Positions 30,610 to 38,784 of a DNA stretch of 42,694 nucleotides are shown here, in pieces. Position 1 is the first letter of the stretch. Each line of letters begins with the position of its first letter. The position numbers and the translations under genes were made by a program. A model generated the notes under the pieces. The model was given only the letters and a program-made list of their open reading frames with translations. It did not search any database and was not told the DNA's origin. The stretch lies in NCBI GenBank assembly GCA_029978335.1, contig JAPOJQ010000013.1, forward strand, positions 1 through 42,694, written 5' to 3'. The DNA is from Actinomycetota bacterium (GTDB lineage: Bacteria; Actinomycetota; Acidimicrobiia; Acidimicrobiales; Ilumatobacteraceae).

Positions 30610-33552
30610 TCACCCAACCAATTCGCGCATGGCGCGCCACACCCGTTCTGGGGTGAAGGGCAGTTCATTCATTCGGACGCCGACCGCATTCAAAATCGCG
30701 TTGCGAAGTGCTGGAGCAACGCCGTCTTTAGGAATCTCTGCCACGGCTTTTGCGCCAAAGGGTCCACTGTCTTCAAGCGTCTGGACGAGGTACACCGTGG
30801 TCTCAGGCATTTCGTCTGCTCGGTAAATTCGATAGGGACCAAAGGCGTCGTTCACCATTCGGCCATCGGCATCAAAGGCGTACTCCTCGCAGTGCGCGTA
30901 ACCGAGCGCCTGGAGCATGCCGCCTTCGACCTGACCTGACGCAGTGACAGGATTAATTGCCACGCCGCAGTCGACTGCCATTGCCATCTTCACGACCGTG
31001 ACCTGTCCCGTGTCGATATCGACCTCAACTTCGATGACTTGGGCGGCGAACGGCGGCGGGCATTCTGGCGACACATAAGAAGCCGTACCCATGATCTGTT
31101 CTTGTTCTTGAGTGTGCAGTGAGTCAAGGGCGATGTCGGCCATCGATACCGATCGACCATCCGGGGCGTAGGCACGGCGGTCGCGCAGTTCGATCGAACA
31201 TGGCTGCTCAATGCCGAGCAACATCGCGGCTCTCTCTTTGATTCGGTTACGGGCGGCTTCTGCCGCACGCATCGCTGCGGTGCCGGAGATGTAGGTCGTC
31301 GATGAGGCGTAGGCGCCGGTATCAAACGGCGTCATATCGGTATCGCTCGAGTAGACCTTGATGTCTTCGAGCGGCACACCGAGCACTTCGGCTGCGATCT
31401 GTCCGAGCACCGTGTCGGCACCGGTGCCGAGATCGGTTGCACCGATGAGCATGTTGAACGAACCGTCGTCGTTCAGCTTGATGGAACAGCCGCCCATGTC
31501 AAGGAATGGGATCGCCGTACCGTGCATGCAGTAGGCAAAGCCGAGCCCTCGCCGGATGTTCGGTCGATCTGCCGGAGCACGCCATTGAGGATCGTCGCGT
31601 CGATGCCATTCGATCTCGCGGAGCGCCTGTGCAACACACTCCTCAAGTCCAGTCGACATGACCCTCGGATATTCATCGAGTTCATCCTCTGATGCCGCTC
31701 GCTCACCGAGATGGGGTGCGATGTTGAGTTCGTCACCGAGTCGGAGCCAATTCTTTCGCTTGAACTCGATGACGTCCATCCCGAGGGCATCGGCGATGTC
31801 TTCCATGTGGGCTTCAAGAGCGAACTCTGCCTGAGGTGCCCCATACCCGCGGTAGGCGCCGGGCACCGGAATATTGGTATAGACGACATCGCAGACAAAG
31901 CGCTTGTTTGGTGCGTTGTACTGCGTGAGTCCTCGAAGTCCCGACACGGTCTGCACGGTGTACCCATGGGTGCCGTAGGGACCCGTGTTGCCGATGATGT
32001 AGAGGTCCTGCGACACGAGAACACCGTTGGTATCCACCACTGTCGTGTACGTGATGGTCTGTGGATGACGCGTTCGGCTCGCGATGAACTCTTCGGAACG
32101 ATCGAGTTCGAGTCGGACCGGGCGTCGTGTGACCTGAGCGAGGTGACCGACGATGTCTTCGATCAGCATCTCCTGCTTTGCACCAAAGCCGCCACCAATA
32201 CGCGGCTTAATCACGCGGATGTCTTTGATCTCGCGATCGAGCAGCGGTGCCACCATACGCCGGGCGTGGAAGGGCACCTGAGTTGCCGTCCGAATAACCA
32301 TTCGCTCGTCTTCGTCGATCCAGGCGATTGAGATGTGCGGCTCGATCGGACATTGCTGCACTTGATGCACGCGGAAGGTCTGGGTGAACACGTGGTGGCC
32401 GGCCTCTTGAGCGCCGGCAACTGCTGCGTCGACGTCACCGCGTTGGGCGGCAATGTGATGCACGATGTTGCGTTCGCGATCGTGAATGCCTTCGGTGTCG
32501 GATTCAGCGTGAACGATCGGAGCTCCTGGTTGCAGCGCCTCGCGCTCGTCGAACACTGCAGGCAGTACTTCATAGGTGACGTCAATGAGTCGGCATGCCT
32601 GTTCTGCAATGTCGATCGAATCAGCTGCAACGACGGCTACTCGATCACCGACATGGCGAACGGTGTCATCGAAGCTGACCTGGTCGTGCGGGTGCGGGTT
32701 TGGCCATGATTGGCCGCCTGAGGCGTACTTCACGCGCGGTGTGTTGAGGTGATGCAAGACGGCGTGAACGCCAGGCAGGGCAAGGGCCTTGGCATCGTCG
32801 ATGGCGGTGATGCGTGCATGTGCATGAGGGCTTCGCAGCACCTTTGCGTAGAGCAGGCCACGCAACTCGATGTCATCGGTGAACGCCGGGTTGCCTTTCG
32901 CAAGTCGAACGGCATCGACTTTGATCTCAGGTCGGCCGACGACGGCCATGTCGGGCACATCTCGTGATGGGATCAGGCGCGGCACGGCAGACGGAGCCAC
33001 CGGCGGTACCGAAGTGGCGTCATAGACCACAGGGTTGGTGCCATCGGTCATTGGGGGAAGGATCAGCGGTCCGAATGCCTCGGCGGTCTCGCCGCGTAGC
33101 AGCGCTGCCGCGCGTCGAACAGCCTCAACGGGTTTCACGTAGGCCGTCTCGCGGTCGAGGATTCCCGAGAGCATGTCTCTGATCTCGGCCTCAGTTGGAT
33201 CAGCATTGCGCGACAACAGGTCAATCGTTCCAAGGACCATGGCCCCGGCGGAATAGCCCGATTGGAAGGCGCCAACAGCGACAAACGCGGCCTGGACGGG
33301 ATGGAGTTCGGCTGAGGTGTTGAGCGATTCGACGGTCATGATCGAATGACCATCGGCTTGGGCTGCGAGCACCACGTCGCTGCTGACCAAACGGCCATCG
33401 AAGAGCACAGCGCCGGCTCCGGTTTCACCGCTGTCGGAGCCGAATCGGACGCTGAACATGCCGGCTGATCTCAAGACCTCCCGAAGCGACTGGTGCGGGG
33501 TGCACGTGGTAGAGTACTCCGTGCCATTGAGAGAGAAACAAATGGGGATCAC
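30610..33552 (-). CDS. XdhD-like molybdenum hydroxylase with cysteine-less ferredoxin domain
   Basis: A 980-residue fusion. Residues about 1-155 have the layout of the two-domain [2Fe-2S] subunit of xanthine dehydrogenases, but all eight cluster cysteines are absent: the first motif reads GSDSGETGAGAVLFDG (38-53), the QCGFC site reads QSGYS (97-101) and the CRC site reads LDRETAY (132-138). Residues about 205-980 form the molybdopterin-binding subunit, with GGGFGAKQEM, GAYRGYGAPQ and GAKAVAEIP, whose E939 is the catalytic base equivalent. The same degenerate fusion is, as I recall, seen in E. coli XdhD. The reaction would be hydroxylation of an N-heterocycle. It starts at GTG 33552 (GTGA overlap with the FAD gene). 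No in-frame TGA selenocysteine codon exists; selenium, if used, would be a labile cofactor ligand. Confidence 0.92.
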   Translation of the reverse strand: MIPICFSLNGTEYSTTCTPHQSLREVLRSAGMFSVRFGSDSGETGAGAVLFDGRLVSSDVVLAAQADGHSIMTVESLNTSAELHPVQAAFVAVGAFQSGYSAGAMVLGTIDLLSRNADPTEAEIRDMLSGILDRETAYVKPVEAVRRAAALLRGETAEAFGPLILPPMTDGTNPVVYDATSVPPVAPSAVPRLIPSRDVPDMAVVGRPEIKVDAVRLAKGNPAFTDDIELRGLLYAKVLRSPHAHARITAIDDAKALALPGVHAVLHHLNTPRVKYASGGQSWPNPHPHDQVSFDDTVRHVGDRVAVVAADSIDIAEQACRLIDVTYEVLPAVFDEREALQPGAPIVHAESDTEGIHDRERNIVHHIAAQRGDVDAAVAGAQEAGHHVFTQTFRVHQVQQCPIEPHISIAWIDEDERMVIRTATQVPFHARRMVAPLLDREIKDIRVIKPRIGGGFGAKQEMLIEDIVGHLAQVTRRPVRLELDRSEEFIASRTRHPQTITYTTVVDTNGVLVSQDLYIIGNTGPYGTHGYTVQTVSGLRGLTQYNAPNKRFVCDVVYTNIPVPGAYRGYGAPQAEFALEAHMEDIADALGMDVIEFKRKNWLRLGDELNIAPHLGERAASEDELDEYPRVMSTGLEECVAQALREIEWHRRDDPQWRAPADRPNIRRGLGFAYCMHGTAIPFLDMGGCSIKLNDDGSFNMLIGATDLGTGADTVLGQIAAEVLGVPLEDIKVYSSDTDMTPFDTGAYASSTTYISGTAAMRAAEAARNRIKERAAMLLGIEQPCSIELRDRRAYAPDGRSVSMADIALDSLHTQEQEQIMGTASYVSPECPPPFAAQVIEVEVDIDTGQVTVVKMAMAVDCGVAINPVTASGQVEGGMLQALGYAHCEEYAFDADGRMVNDAFGPYRIYRADEMPETTVYLVQTLEDSGPFGAKAVAEIPKDGVAPALRNAILNAVGVRMNELPFTPERVWRAMRELVG

Positions 33553-34253
33553 GCCAACGCCTCCATCACACGTGCCGACAACGTGGTTGCGAGGTGCAGC
33601 CGGTATGCGGCGCTACCTCGGAAATCTCCGGGCGGAGCGAGGTCTCGTGTTGGGTCGGCGGCGTCAACGAGAACGGGATGGGGGCCGACGCCCGTAAGAG
33701 CAAGCAGCACATTCGAGCCGAAGCGGCGACCAACGGCTGCAACGATCGGTGTGTCCATCGGCGTGCGCCCGGTTGTTTCCAACGCAGCGGCAGCACCGAG
33801 GCTGAGGCTCACCGAGATGATGAGCCCTGATGGTGAGGCGAGATGCTCCGCGAGTGAGCGGTCCTCGCCCTGCGCGTAGTGCACGATGGTGCCGCTCACC
33901 AGAAGGGCGGCCAACATGGTGCTGTCAGGATCGGCGGCGCCAATGGTTCCTCCGACCGTTGCAACCGTCCGCAGCGTCGACGGCAGCTCGCGCCGGGCGG
34001 CCTCGGCAAGCAGGTCATCGCTCAGTTGCATGACCTCATCGAGTCGCAGCATCGCCCCGAGAGTGATCACATCGCCGTCGACCGACATCGAGTCCAACGA
34101 GAGCGCCTGAAGGTCGACCGCTTCGAGGGAACTTGGCCGGCGATCGGCGTTGATCACCGTGCCGCCAGCGAGCGGAATTCGACCAGGACTGGCGAGGAGA
34201 TCAAGCGCTTCGGTGATGTCGGTTGGGCGGTGATATGCGGCGACGAGGGGCAC
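33549..34253 (-). CDS. FAD-binding subunit of molybdenum hydroxylase (CoxM/YgfM type)
   Basis: A 234-residue FAD-binding protein of the xanthine dehydrogenase medium-subunit family. It has the FAD pyrophosphate loops PLAGGTVINAD (about residues 27-37) and TVATVGGTIGAADPDS (about 97-112). It is shorter than CoxM or XdhB (about 280-300), mostly in the C-terminal domain, and close in size to E. coli YgfM. It starts at GTG 34253; TAACGT (34260-34265) lies 6 bases upstream and includes the preceding gene's TAA stop. It should take electrons from the molybdenum centre, yet no intact [2Fe-2S] relay is encoded nearby. Confidence 0.9.
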   Translation of the reverse strand: MPLVAAYHRPTDITEALDLLASPGRIPLAGGTVINADRRPSSLEAVDLQALSLDSMSVDGDVITLGAMLRLDEVMQLSDDLLAEAARRELPSTLRTVATVGGTIGAADPDSTMLAALLVSGTIVHYAQGEDRSLAEHLASPSGLIISVSLSLGAAAALETTGRTPMDTPIVAAVGRRFGSNVLLALTGVGPHPVLVDAADPTRDLAPPGDFRGSAAYRLHLATTLSARVMEALA

Positions 34254-34259
34254 GTTTCG

Positions 34260-34265
34260 ACGTTA
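34260..34265 (-). promoter_or_regulatory. Leaderless -10 box containing the aminohydrolase stop codon
   Basis: TAACGT on the minus strand: its TAA is the stop of the 35636 gene. It is followed by 6 bases and then GTG 34253. A possible internal promoter for the FAD subunit, hydroxylase and downstream genes. Confidence 0.4.
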
Positions 34266-35636
34266 GCCGAGCCGTGTGGGAATGCCCGCTCGCTGGAAGA
34301 GTCGTCGAGCAGCTTCCTCCGCTGCGGCAACGACTTCGTCGGTATCGACCGAACGATGGCGACCGTGGTCAATGAGATGTTCGCCCGCAACGAAGACATG
34401 CACGATGTCGGCGGGGCTTGCGTTGAATACCAGCGCGCTTGGAACCCGATGCACCGGAGCAACAAAAGGGCTCTTCAGACTGACGACGAGCAGATCGGCT
34501 GCAGCGCCGGGTTGGATCCTGCCAAAGTCTCCCGGCGTGCCGACGACGTGCGCTCCGTTGACACATGCCATTTCGAGCGCGTCTTCCGGTTGCAGTGCCA
34601 TGGCGTCAAGGCGGTGCACCTTTTGCAGTAGCACAGCCGCCTTCAAGACCTCGAACATGTCTTGTCGGTTATTCGATCCCGCACCGTCGCTCGCCAAGGC
34701 AACCGTGATGCCCTTTTCACGCATCTCAACGACCCGGGCGACTCCTGATGCAAGGTACATATTCGACACAGGGCAATGGACAACGACGGCACCTGCCTCT
34801 GCGATCAGGTCAAGCTCGGCATCGTCAAGCCACACCGAGTGCGCGAGTTGCACATCAGGTCCAAGCACGCCAAGCGAATGGAGCCAGGGAACATGACGCA
34901 TTCCACGTTCGTCGAGACTCATCTCAACCTCGACTTGAGTTTCTGCGCAATGGATGTGGGTCCCCCTCCCCCACGACCGGGCTGCGGCAACGGTGTCACG
35001 CATTGCGTCGTCAGAACATCCCCAAGGAATCAATGGTGCGAGCTCCACCCGGATGCGGCCGTTGTCATGACCATCCCATCGCTGACGTGTGGCGTCGGTG
35101 CGACGAATCGCCGTCGGAGCATCTTCAACAAGCGGGTCGTGGTAGTTGCGGTCAGCCCATCCGTGAGCCAACAACAGACGGACACCGAGTTCGTCTGCTG
35201 CACGGCAGACGGCATCATCGAGCACATCGCCGTCAAGTCCGGGGTGTACATACTGATGATCGACGACACAGGTCGCGCCACCGAGAAGATTCTCGAGCAG
35301 GCCGATCCTCGCTGCGTGGTACATGGTGTCGGCGTCGATGAACTCGGCGGCCGGCCAAATGCAGGTTCGCAACCAGTCCAGCAGGGGTTGATCATCGGCA
35401 AGCCCGCGAAGGAACGTTTGAAAGAGATGGGTGTGACCGTTGGTCATCCCTGGCATGACCGCGCATCCCCTGGCATCGATCACCTCATCGACTGCGTCGC
35501 GCAGTCCCGCTGGCGGGTCGCCGGCACCTACTGCGGTGATTCTGCCGTTCTCGATATGAACCCAACCTGGATCGTGCACGGTCGACAACGGATCGACGGT
35601 GACCACAGCCCCACCGGTAATCAGCGTTGAGGTCAT
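34263..35636 (-). CDS. Amidohydrolase, 8-oxoguanine deaminase / ATZ-TRZ type
   Basis: A 457-residue zinc-dependent aminohydrolase. Ligand motifs are NGHTHLFQTFLRG, HIHCAETQVE, LAHSVWL and LASDGAGSNN, typical of the group of 8-oxoguanine deaminase, hydroxyatrazine hydrolase and MTA/SAH deaminase. It probably deaminates an amino-purine or amino-triazine-like ring. ATG 35636 shares one base with the upstream LLM stop (TGATG), and the upstream extension to 35708 is rejected on that ground. It is only distantly similar to the second aminohydrolase in the operon, so they likely act at different steps or on different substrates. Confidence 0.9.
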   Translation of the reverse strand: MTSTLITGGAVVTVDPLSTVHDPGWVHIENGRITAVGAGDPPAGLRDAVDEVIDARGCAVMPGMTNGHTHLFQTFLRGLADDQPLLDWLRTCIWPAAEFIDADTMYHAARIGLLENLLGGATCVVDHQYVHPGLDGDVLDDAVCRAADELGVRLLLAHGWADRNYHDPLVEDAPTAIRRTDATRQRWDGHDNGRIRVELAPLIPWGCSDDAMRDTVAAARSWGRGTHIHCAETQVEVEMSLDERGMRHVPWLHSLGVLGPDVQLAHSVWLDDAELDLIAEAGAVVVHCPVSNMYLASGVARVVEMREKGITVALASDGAGSNNRQDMFEVLKAAVLLQKVHRLDAMALQPEDALEMACVNGAHVVGTPGDFGRIQPGAAADLLVVSLKSPFVAPVHRVPSALVFNASPADIVHVFVAGEHLIDHGRHRSVDTDEVVAAAEEAARRLFQRAGIPTRLG

Positions 35637-36658
35637 CAAGGTGTCCAGTTCGCGAATGCGTCGATGACGGGTTTCACATCGTCCATCATCGGATAGAGAA
35701 TTGGGCACGTCACGCCAGCGTCGATGTACTCAGCCACCTTGTCCTGACACTGTGCGGTGGTGCCAACAGCCATCAACGAGCGGACGAGGTCATCTGGAAT
35801 GAGATGCGCAGCACGACGATAGTCAGCCTCGGTGGCCGGCCATCCGACCACCTCTTTGACCCGCTCAACGAGCTCGGGGTCGGCTCCGCTCGCTTCCATG
35901 ATGTGGGGCTCGGTGCCGAGGTAGTACGCCACGAGCGACTTGCCGGTCATCAGCGCTTCAGCGGGGTCATCGTCTGACAGCGAGCACACCAGCAACTCGG
36001 GTCGATCAACGTCCTCTATGGTTCTGCCCGACTTCGCTGCCCCGGCAGCAACGAGCTCAACCGCATTGCGGATGTAGTCGGCGGAGACGACGTAGTTGAG
36101 GACAACGCCATCACACGTTTCCCCGGTGAGCTCCAGCATCTTCGGGCCAGTTGCACCGATATAGATCGGAATATCACGCGGGGAGGTATCGCCATAGGCG
36201 ACGTCGAGCCGAACGCGATCGAGGTGGACGATCTCGCCGTGGTACGTCACCTCCTCCATGGTGAATAGGGCACGCAGCGCTTCGACGTGTTCCCGCATCG
36301 CGGTCAACGGCATGCGACGGTTTTCACCGACGCGGCTGGCGATGGGTTCCCACCATGCGCCGATGCCACACATCACCCTGCTTTGGCCGTCAACCGTGCC
36401 GCCGAGTTCCCACATAGTGCTCCATGTGGCCGCGATCACGGCGGGATTTCGTGTCCAGATCGGGAGCACCCCCGAACCGATACGCAATCGCTTTGTTTCG
36501 GCGAGCAGCGCACTCATCAAGACGACACAATCACGTGCAAGCCGAGTATCGGCTTGCCAGATCTCACTGAAGCCCTGCTCTTCTGCATACTTGGCCATCT
36601 CGATCTCATATCGGATGGGGTGCTTGTCCTGCAGGTAGAGCGCCATGCGTTGATGCAT
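35636..36658 (-). CDS. Luciferase-like (LLM class) F420/FMN oxidoreductase, first gene of the Mo-hydroxylase operon
   Basis: A 340-residue LLM-family protein with the classic layout: [74 protein letters not shown] and the C-terminal [17 protein letters not shown]. The nearest pattern is the F420-dependent methylene-H4MPT-reductase-like branch. A TAGTCT box lies exactly 7 bases before ATG 36658. It leads the operon and overlaps the aminohydrolase gene by one base. A role as ring-opening monooxygenase (RutA is a family relative) or as F420 reductase in the heterocycle pathway is inferred. Confidence 0.87.
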   Translation of the reverse strand: MHQRMALYLQDKHPIRYEIEMAKYAEEQGFSEIWQADTRLARDCVVLMSALLAETKRLRIGSGVLPIWTRNPAVIAATWSTMWELGGTVDGQSRVMCGIGAWWEPIASRVGENRRMPLTAMREHVEALRALFTMEEVTYHGEIVHLDRVRLDVAYGDTSPRDIPIYIGATGPKMLELTGETCDGVVLNYVVSADYIRNAVELVAAGAAKSGRTIEDVDRPELLVCSLSDDDPAEALMTGKSLVAYYLGTEPHIMEASGADPELVERVKEVVGWPATEADYRRAAHLIPDDLVRSLMAVGTTAQCQDKVAEYIDAGVTCPILYPMMDDVKPVIDAFANWTP

Positions 36659-36665
36659 GCCGGCG

Positions 36666-36671
36666 AGACTA
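36666..36671 (-). promoter_or_regulatory. Leaderless -10 box for the LLM-led operon
   Basis: On the minus strand, TAGTCT is followed by 7 bases and then ATG 36658. It marks the probable 5' end of the nine-gene transcript that ends at 26024. Confidence 0.5.
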
Positions 36672-36688
36672 CGTGGTAGGTGCGATCG

Positions 36689-37939
36689 TCACCGAGTGCC
36701 GATGTGCTGGGTGGTCGTTCGCTCTGCCACGACCTGTCCACCCCGGATAACGAGGCGATCAACAGGTGCCTGTGCGATGGCTTCGCGAATCGATCCGACG
36801 GGCACCGCAATGAGGTCGGCGATGTCGCCTCGATTGGTCCCCGCACTCGGGCGACTGGCCATCGAACGCACTGCGCTCGACACCATCGAGAAGGCCGAGT
36901 CGGGCAGCACATGTCCTGCCATCACCATCAGGCTTGCGGTTTCGAGCGGGTCGCTCCTGCCTACGAGGTTGAACGGGTCTTGCACGTTGTCGGCCCCCGC
37001 CGCGACGTTGACTCCTTCGGCGATCAGCGGCAACGCCGGTGTGAGACCACGCGGCGTAGCGATTGGGTGATCTCGGCCCTGGAGGAACAGGTTCGTTTGT
37101 GGAAGTGCAACGATCGACATGCCCGCACGAGCGACGGCGTTGATCACCCGTGCTCGCGACGCAGAGTCGATCATGCTGAGGCTCACACAATGGCTAGCGG
37201 TGACGCCAATGCTGCTGCGTTGTGCCCGCTCCGCGAGGAGTTCCAAGGTCAGCACAGTTGGATCAAGGGTCTCGTCGACATGGAGGTCGATGGCCCGTCC
37301 ATGACGCTCGGCTCGCTCGAATACGGCGTCGATACATGCTTGCGCATCTGGCTCGAGATGTGGACAACCACCAATGATGTCCACACCGGCGTCGATGGCG
37401 GCGTCGAGGGCTGCGAGGTTCACCTCGCTACCTGGCCCACTCATCGGCATGTGGATGAGAGCTACGAACTCGATGTCCATCAGATGACGGAACCTCGACG
37501 CGGCCTCTTGCGCGGCGAGGAGGTACGCGATGCCGATCGCCCCGCCGACGTTGATGTGGCTTCTCACGAAGGTCACACCGCTCAGCAACAACATTTCGAG
37601 GCTGCGACGCACGCGTTCAACCATTGACGTGTGATCAAACATCCCGCTGCTCTCGGCAAGTATCCACGCGTCGATAGCACCGCGAAGGTCGCCTGTTGGA
37701 TTCGGCGCGACATCAGCAGTGAGCGCCTTGTCAAGGTGAGCGTGCGGTTCGGCAAGCGCCGGCAGCACGAGTCGACCATTGATCTCAACGATGGTGGCAC
37801 CGCCTCGCGCGGCGGCTTCGACGTCATCGGTGTTGGTGATCAGTTCGACGATACGGCCATTGGCATCCACGCCGAGCGTTCCATGGCGACCATCGGGTAG
37901 CGAAGCGTTGCGGAGCAGGACACGGACAGACTCGGTCAT
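36689..37939 (-). CDS. Cytosine deaminase-like amidohydrolase
   Basis: A 416-residue amidohydrolase of the CodA (cytosine/isoguanine deaminase) branch. Iron/zinc ligand motifs are PHAHLDKA, LHVDETLDP (the catalytic HxDE block), SHCVSL and GADNVQDPFN, all in CodA order. Related enzymes also deaminate creatinine-like and N-acyl ring compounds. ATG 37939 lies 6 bases after a TAGCAT box. It ends 30 bases before the LLM-led operon, so read-through is possible. It diverges from the creatininase-family gene with 35 bases between the starts. Ring-deaminase activity fits the rest of the island. Confidence 0.87.
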   Translation of the reverse strand: MTESVRVLLRNASLPDGRHGTLGVDANGRIVELITNTDDVEAAARGGATIVEINGRLVLPALAEPHAHLDKALTADVAPNPTGDLRGAIDAWILAESSGMFDHTSMVERVRRSLEMLLLSGVTFVRSHINVGGAIGIAYLLAAQEAASRFRHLMDIEFVALIHMPMSGPGSEVNLAALDAAIDAGVDIIGGCPHLEPDAQACIDAVFERAERHGRAIDLHVDETLDPTVLTLELLAERAQRSSIGVTASHCVSLSMIDSASRARVINAVARAGMSIVALPQTNLFLQGRDHPIATPRGLTPALPLIAEGVNVAAGADNVQDPFNLVGRSDPLETASLMVMAGHVLPDSAFSMVSSAVRSMASRPSAGTNRGDIADLIAVPVGSIREAIAQAPVDRLVIRGGQVVAERTTTQHIGTR

Positions 37940-37945
37940 GGGTTG

Positions 37946-37951
37946 ATGCTA
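37946..37951 (-). promoter_or_regulatory. Leaderless -10 box for the cytosine-deaminase-like gene
   Basis: On the minus strand, TAGCAT is followed by 6 bases and then ATG 37939. It is back to back with the creatininase box, 10 bases away. Confidence 0.5.
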
Positions 37952-37961
37952 CGGCGGGTCG

Positions 37962-37967
37962 TAGATT
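37962..37967 (+). promoter_or_regulatory. Leaderless -10 box for the creatininase-family gene
   Basis: TAGATT is followed by 7 bases and then ATG 37975. Confidence 0.5.
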
Positions 37968-37974
37968 CAGTTCT

Positions 37975-38757
37975 ATGACTCAGCGTCACCGTCGCCACTA
38001 CGAAGACCTCGCGGGCCCGGCCGTTCCTGATGCGATCGGCCCGAATTCCATTTTGTTACTGCCGATCGGAGCGGTTGAGCAACACGGACCACATCTACCG
38101 ATGTCGGTTGACGAGGTGATCGCCACAGAGACGGCAACCGCAGTGACAGCCGAGGTGGGCGAAGCACTCGACGTGTGGCAGCTGCCGACGCTGTCGGTCT
38201 CGAAGTCGAATGAGCATGCGTGGTCGGCGGGGACACTGTGGCTGTCGCCGGAAACGATGATGGCGGTGTTAATGGACCTCGGCCGTTCGTTGGCGACCAC
38301 GGGAGCCGAGCGTCTCGTGCTCCTCAACGGTCACGGAGGGAATACGACGCTGTTGGTGACGGCCCTGCGTGAGTTGCGCCTCCGCTTCGGCTTCAAGACC
38401 TTCCTCACCCACCCATCGCTTCCACCTGCGTACGGCGGCACATCAACAGAGGATGAGTTAGGGATGGGAATTCACGGTGGCTTGAACGAGACCTCAGTGT
38501 TCATGCACCTTCGTCCCGATTTGGTCGACCTGTCATTCGCACAGCGGCGGGTACCCGAGTCGCTCGCGGAGAATCGTCACGTTCGCTTTGGTGGATCGGT
38601 GTCCTTTGGCTGGCTCTCTAACGATTTCCATCCTGACGGGTACATCGGGGACCCAACCGGGGCGTCCGCCGACCGCGGTCGCGATCTCTTCACAGGTGCA
38701 GTGGCGACATTGTGCGCGCAGATGGAGGAAATCAGCAGCTTTGACTTCGGGCGGTGA
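37975..38757 (+). CDS. Creatininase-family amidohydrolase
   Basis: A 260-residue creatinine amidohydrolase-family protein. Metal and active-site motifs are LPIGAVEQHGPHLP (about residues 30-43), a conserved aspartate in MSVDEVIA, LNGHGGN (about 117-123) and HGGLNETS. Members hydrolyse creatinine, deformylate the FAPy pyrimidine in F420/riboflavin synthesis, or trim mycofactocin; the family is a ring or formamide amidohydrolase. Placed back to back with a cytosine-deaminase-like gene and the molybdenum hydroxylase operon, it may open or deformylate the heterocycle. That pathway role is inferred. Confidence 0.92.
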   Translation: MTQRHRRHYEDLAGPAVPDAIGPNSILLLPIGAVEQHGPHLPMSVDEVIATETATAVTAEVGEALDVWQLPTLSVSKSNEHAWSAGTLWLSPETMMAVLMDLGRSLATTGAERLVLLNGHGGNTTLLVTALRELRLRFGFKTFLTHPSLPPAYGGTSTEDELGMGIHGGLNETSVFMHLRPDLVDLSFAQRRVPESLAENRHVRFGGSVSFGWLSNDFHPDGYIGDPTGASADRGRDLFTGAVATLCAQMEEISSFDFGR

Positions 38758-38772
38758 GGCCGAGCGGTGCCG

Positions 38773-38778
38773 TAACAT
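38773..38778 (+). promoter_or_regulatory. Leaderless -10 box for the CpdA-like gene
   Basis: TAACAT is followed by 6 bases and then ATG 38785. Confidence 0.45.
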
Positions 38779-38784
38779 CGAGCA

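Noticed and set aside
30610-33552. Selenocysteine codon in the molybdenum hydroxylase
   Set aside because: The frame is open for 980 codons without an internal TGA, and no SECIS-like need arises. Selenium use, if any, would be as a cofactor ligand.
30610-33552. Pseudogene, because the iron-sulfur cysteines are missing
   Set aside because: The reading frame is intact, catalytic motifs are conserved, the gene is translationally coupled on its 5' side, and the same loss is remembered in E. coli XdhD.
34776-37627. Plus-strand frames of 284 residues (34776-35630) and 315 residues (36680-37627)
   Set aside because: Both lie antisense to clear amidohydrolase genes with intact metal motifs and are composition shadows.
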